Shown here: piece by piece, positions 14,480 through 15,868 of the stretch | Layout of the letters: each line of letters opens with the position of its first letter | Position numbering within the stretch: the stretch's first letter is position 1 | NCBI GenBank assembly: GCA_011620825.1 | Contig: WOYN01000086.1 | Span: 1 to 15,868, forward strand | Length of the DNA stretch: 15,868 bases | Direction of reading: 5' to 3' | Source: Candidatus Methanomethylophilaceae archaeon | GTDB lineage: Archaea; Thermoplasmatota; Thermoplasmata; Methanomassiliicoccales; Methanomethylophilaceae | Made by a program: the position numbers and the translations under genes | The notes under the pieces: generated by a model | The model's input: the letters and a program-made list of their open reading frames with translations, nothing else | Database searches by the model: none | What the model was told of the DNA's origin: nothing

Positions 14480-15772
14480 ATGTGTGCAGTACTCCAGGTC
14501 GCGCTCGACATCATGCAGGTCGGACGCAGCGTCCCCATTGCCAAAGAGGCGATCGAGGGAGGCGCCGATTGGATAGAAGCGGGAACGCCGCTGATAAAAA
14601 GCGGGGGAGCGGAAGCGATACGCATGCTCAGAAGAGAGTTCCCCGACAGGAAGATAGTCGCCGACACTAAAACGATGGACGTGGGCGCATTCGAGGTGGA
14701 GATCGCAGCCAAGGCCGGTGCAGATATAATAACGGTGCTGGGTCTTGCAGACGACTCGACCATTTCCGAGGCCGTTTCTGCCGGAAGGAAGTACGGCGCA
14801 GAGATAATGGTCGACATGATCAACGTCGTCGACAAAGTAAAAAGGTCCAAAGAGGTCGGCAAGCTGGGCGTCGCATACATCTGCCTCCACATGGGCATAG
14901 ACACCCAGATGAAAGGGGAGGCTCCGCCCAAGGACCTCCTCCGGGAGATAGTCGACGCGACCGCGATTCCCATCGCCGTCGCCGGCGGGATAACCGCCGA
15001 GAACGCAGGGGAATATGTGGAGGCGGGCGCCTCCATAATCATTGTGGGCGGAGGTATCCTGAAGGCCGCCGACATCCGTGCCGCCGCGGCGGCCATCAAG
15101 TCTTCGATGGAAGGCTCCAAAGTGAATACCCAGCTTGCAAAAAAATACACAGAGGACAGCCTGTTCGAGGCGTTCTCGAGGGTTTCCACATGCAATATTT
15201 CTGATGCCTACCATAAAAAAGGCGTGATACTGGGGCTTACGCCCTATATAAAAGACGGGAGCCGCATGGTCGGCCGCGCACTTACGGTTCAGACGACGAA
15301 CGGTGACTGGGCGAAGCCCGTCGAAGCTATCGACAGGGCAAAGCCGGGCGATGTCATTGTCATAGACGTGGGCGGGGGCTGGATGGCCGTATGGGGCGAG
15401 CTTGCCGCCACATCTGCGATGGTGGCCGGATGCGCGGGCGTGGTGATAGACGGTAGCATACGGGACATCGACGATATCCGTAAAATGGAGTTCCCGGCAT
15501 TTGCCAGGATGGCCGTTCCGTGCGCCGGGGAGCCAAAAGGGTACGGAGGGATCGGCATCGAGATAACCGTCGGAGGGCAGAGGGTCCGCACAGGAGACTG
15601 GATCATAGGGGACGAGAGCGGACTGATCGTCGTCCCCAAGGAAGAGGCCGTCGAGGTGGCCAACCGCGCGCTGGACGTGCACGAGCACGAAGACCGCACC
15701 CGTGAGGAGATCAGAAGAGGCTCGACCCTCTCCAAAGTGAACGAGATCTCCAAATGGGAGCCCGTAAGATAA
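14480..15772 (+). CDS. hps: Bifunctional 3-hexulose-6-phosphate synthase / RraA-like fusion
   Basis: The 430-residue protein joins two domains. Residues 1-212 are a hexulose-6-phosphate synthase of the orotidine-monophosphate-decarboxylase-like TIM-barrel family: LQVALD, GADWIEAGTPLIKSGG, the catalytic D-x-K-x2-D motif ADTKTMDVG (D62, K64, D67), GADIITVLG and the phosphate-binding VAGGIT/VGGGI. It condenses ribulose 5-phosphate with formaldehyde or runs in reverse; many archaea use the reverse reaction to make pentoses. Residues about 225-430 are RraA-like, with GGGWMAVWGELAATSA and the GVVIDGSIRDIDDI stretch holding R328-D329 of the RraA/HMG-aldolase family. The fusion is known in other archaea. 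No hexuloisomerase partner lies in the window. A GTAAATAAG box 25 bases upstream suggests a leaderless start at the ATG; GGAA at 14471-14474 is only a weak ribosome site. Confidence 0.93.
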   Translation: MCAVLQVALDIMQVGRSVPIAKEAIEGGADWIEAGTPLIKSGGAEAIRMLRREFPDRKIVADTKTMDVGAFEVEIAAKAGADIITVLGLADDSTISEAVSAGRKYGAEIMVDMINVVDKVKRSKEVGKLGVAYICLHMGIDTQMKGEAPPKDLLREIVDATAIPIAVAGGITAENAGEYVEAGASIIIVGGGILKAADIRAAAAAIKSSMEGSKVNTQLAKKYTEDSLFEAFSRVSTCNISDAYHKKGVILGLTPYIKDGSRMVGRALTVQTTNGDWAKPVEAIDRAKPGDVIVIDVGGGWMAVWGELAATSAMVAGCAGVVIDGSIRDIDDIRKMEFPAFARMAVPCAGEPKGYGGIGIEITVGGQRVRTGDWIIGDESGLIVVPKEEAVEVANRALDVHEHEDRTREEIRRGSTLSKVNEISKWEPVR

Positions 15773-15773
15773 T

Positions 15774-15868
15774 TTACCTCTGGAAGAACAGATCGGATGT
15801 ACCGTCTGCGCTGTTGTCATAGACCGACGGGCGACCGCGGTTACCGTACTTCTGGGCCAGCTTCATCA
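15774..15868 (-). CDS. C-terminal fragment of an unidentified protein
   Basis: On the minus strand an open frame enters from the window edge and ends at TAA (15776-15774). The visible 30 residues begin MKLAQKYGNRGRPSVYDNSA and end DLFFQR. I do not recognise the family. Its codon use looks like that of the neighbours, and the stop lies one base from the convergent HPS-RraA stop, a packing typical of this window. The ATG at 15866 could in principle be a start, but no upstream signal is visible and a longer protein beyond the edge is more likely. Confidence 0.55.
   Translation of the reverse strand, partial: MKLAQKYGNRGRPSVYDNSADGTSDLFFQR

Noticed and set aside
14129..15820. A 563-codon open frame on the minus strand opposite the HPS-RraA gene
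   Set aside because: It is antisense to a gene with clear catalytic motifs, has no recognisable domain, and is rich in Arg, His, Tyr and Asp as expected from codon-position shadowing. It also runs into the phosphatase-like gene in another frame.
1..15868. CRISPR array, insertion sequence, integrase or prophage
   Set aside because: I saw no regularly spaced direct repeats, no transposase or integrase motif, and no clear change in composition.

Overview
The window looks like chromosomal DNA of a euryarchaeon. It carries a complete archaeal-type MCM helicase, archaeal NMD3, a DUF424 protein, a very long Lhr-type helicase, a two-subunit class I fumarase and a hexulose-6-phosphate synthase/RraA fusion. 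Most genes have TATA-like boxes about 25-30 bases before the start codon, several of them placed so that the mRNA would be leaderless. My best guess is Thermoplasmatota, possibly Methanomassiliicoccales. That placement rests on gene content and protein style; no methanogenesis gene is present to confirm it.

Layout. Positions 1-61 hold the 5' part of a tRNA-Thr(CGU) on the minus strand, cut by the window edge. Positions 108-7678 form a block with a DNA-repair flavour: an endonuclease IV-like TIM barrel (minus), an Ogg1-type 8-oxoguanine glycosylase (plus), a cysteine-rich HTH regulator (minus, overlapping the ogg 3' end by 25 bases) and a 1792-residue Lhr helicase (minus) whose C-terminal half contains an AlkZ/Lhr-CTD-like segment. 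A secreted, C-terminally anchored surface protein (7777-8598, plus) diverges from lhr and contains two adjacent perfect palindromes inside its reading frame.

Positions 8599-13718 are one minus-strand run with tight spacing: an 82-residue winged-helix-like protein, mcm, a DUF424 protein, nmd3, and fumarase alpha and beta. The first four genes overlap or nearly touch (8-base overlap, 2-base gap, 4-base ATGA overlap), which suggests a replication/ribosome-biogenesis operon. After a 31-base gap the two fumarase genes follow, themselves joined by a TTGA overlap.

Positions 13800-15772 hold a divergent pair. One gene encodes a low-molecular-weight phosphatase-fold protein that has lost the catalytic Cys and Arg; the other encodes the HPS-RraA fusion for formaldehyde/pentose phosphate metabolism. 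Their shared 176-base intergenic region has a perfect 7-7-7 inverted repeat. The window ends in the C-terminus of an unidentified minus-strand gene, one base from the HPS-RraA stop.

The most interesting items are the apparent pseudophosphatase with its shared operator-like repeat, the intragenic double palindrome at 8086-8126, and the clustering of base-excision-repair proteins around a Lhr that itself seems to carry a glycosylase-like module. I saw no CRISPR array, insertion sequence or prophage.
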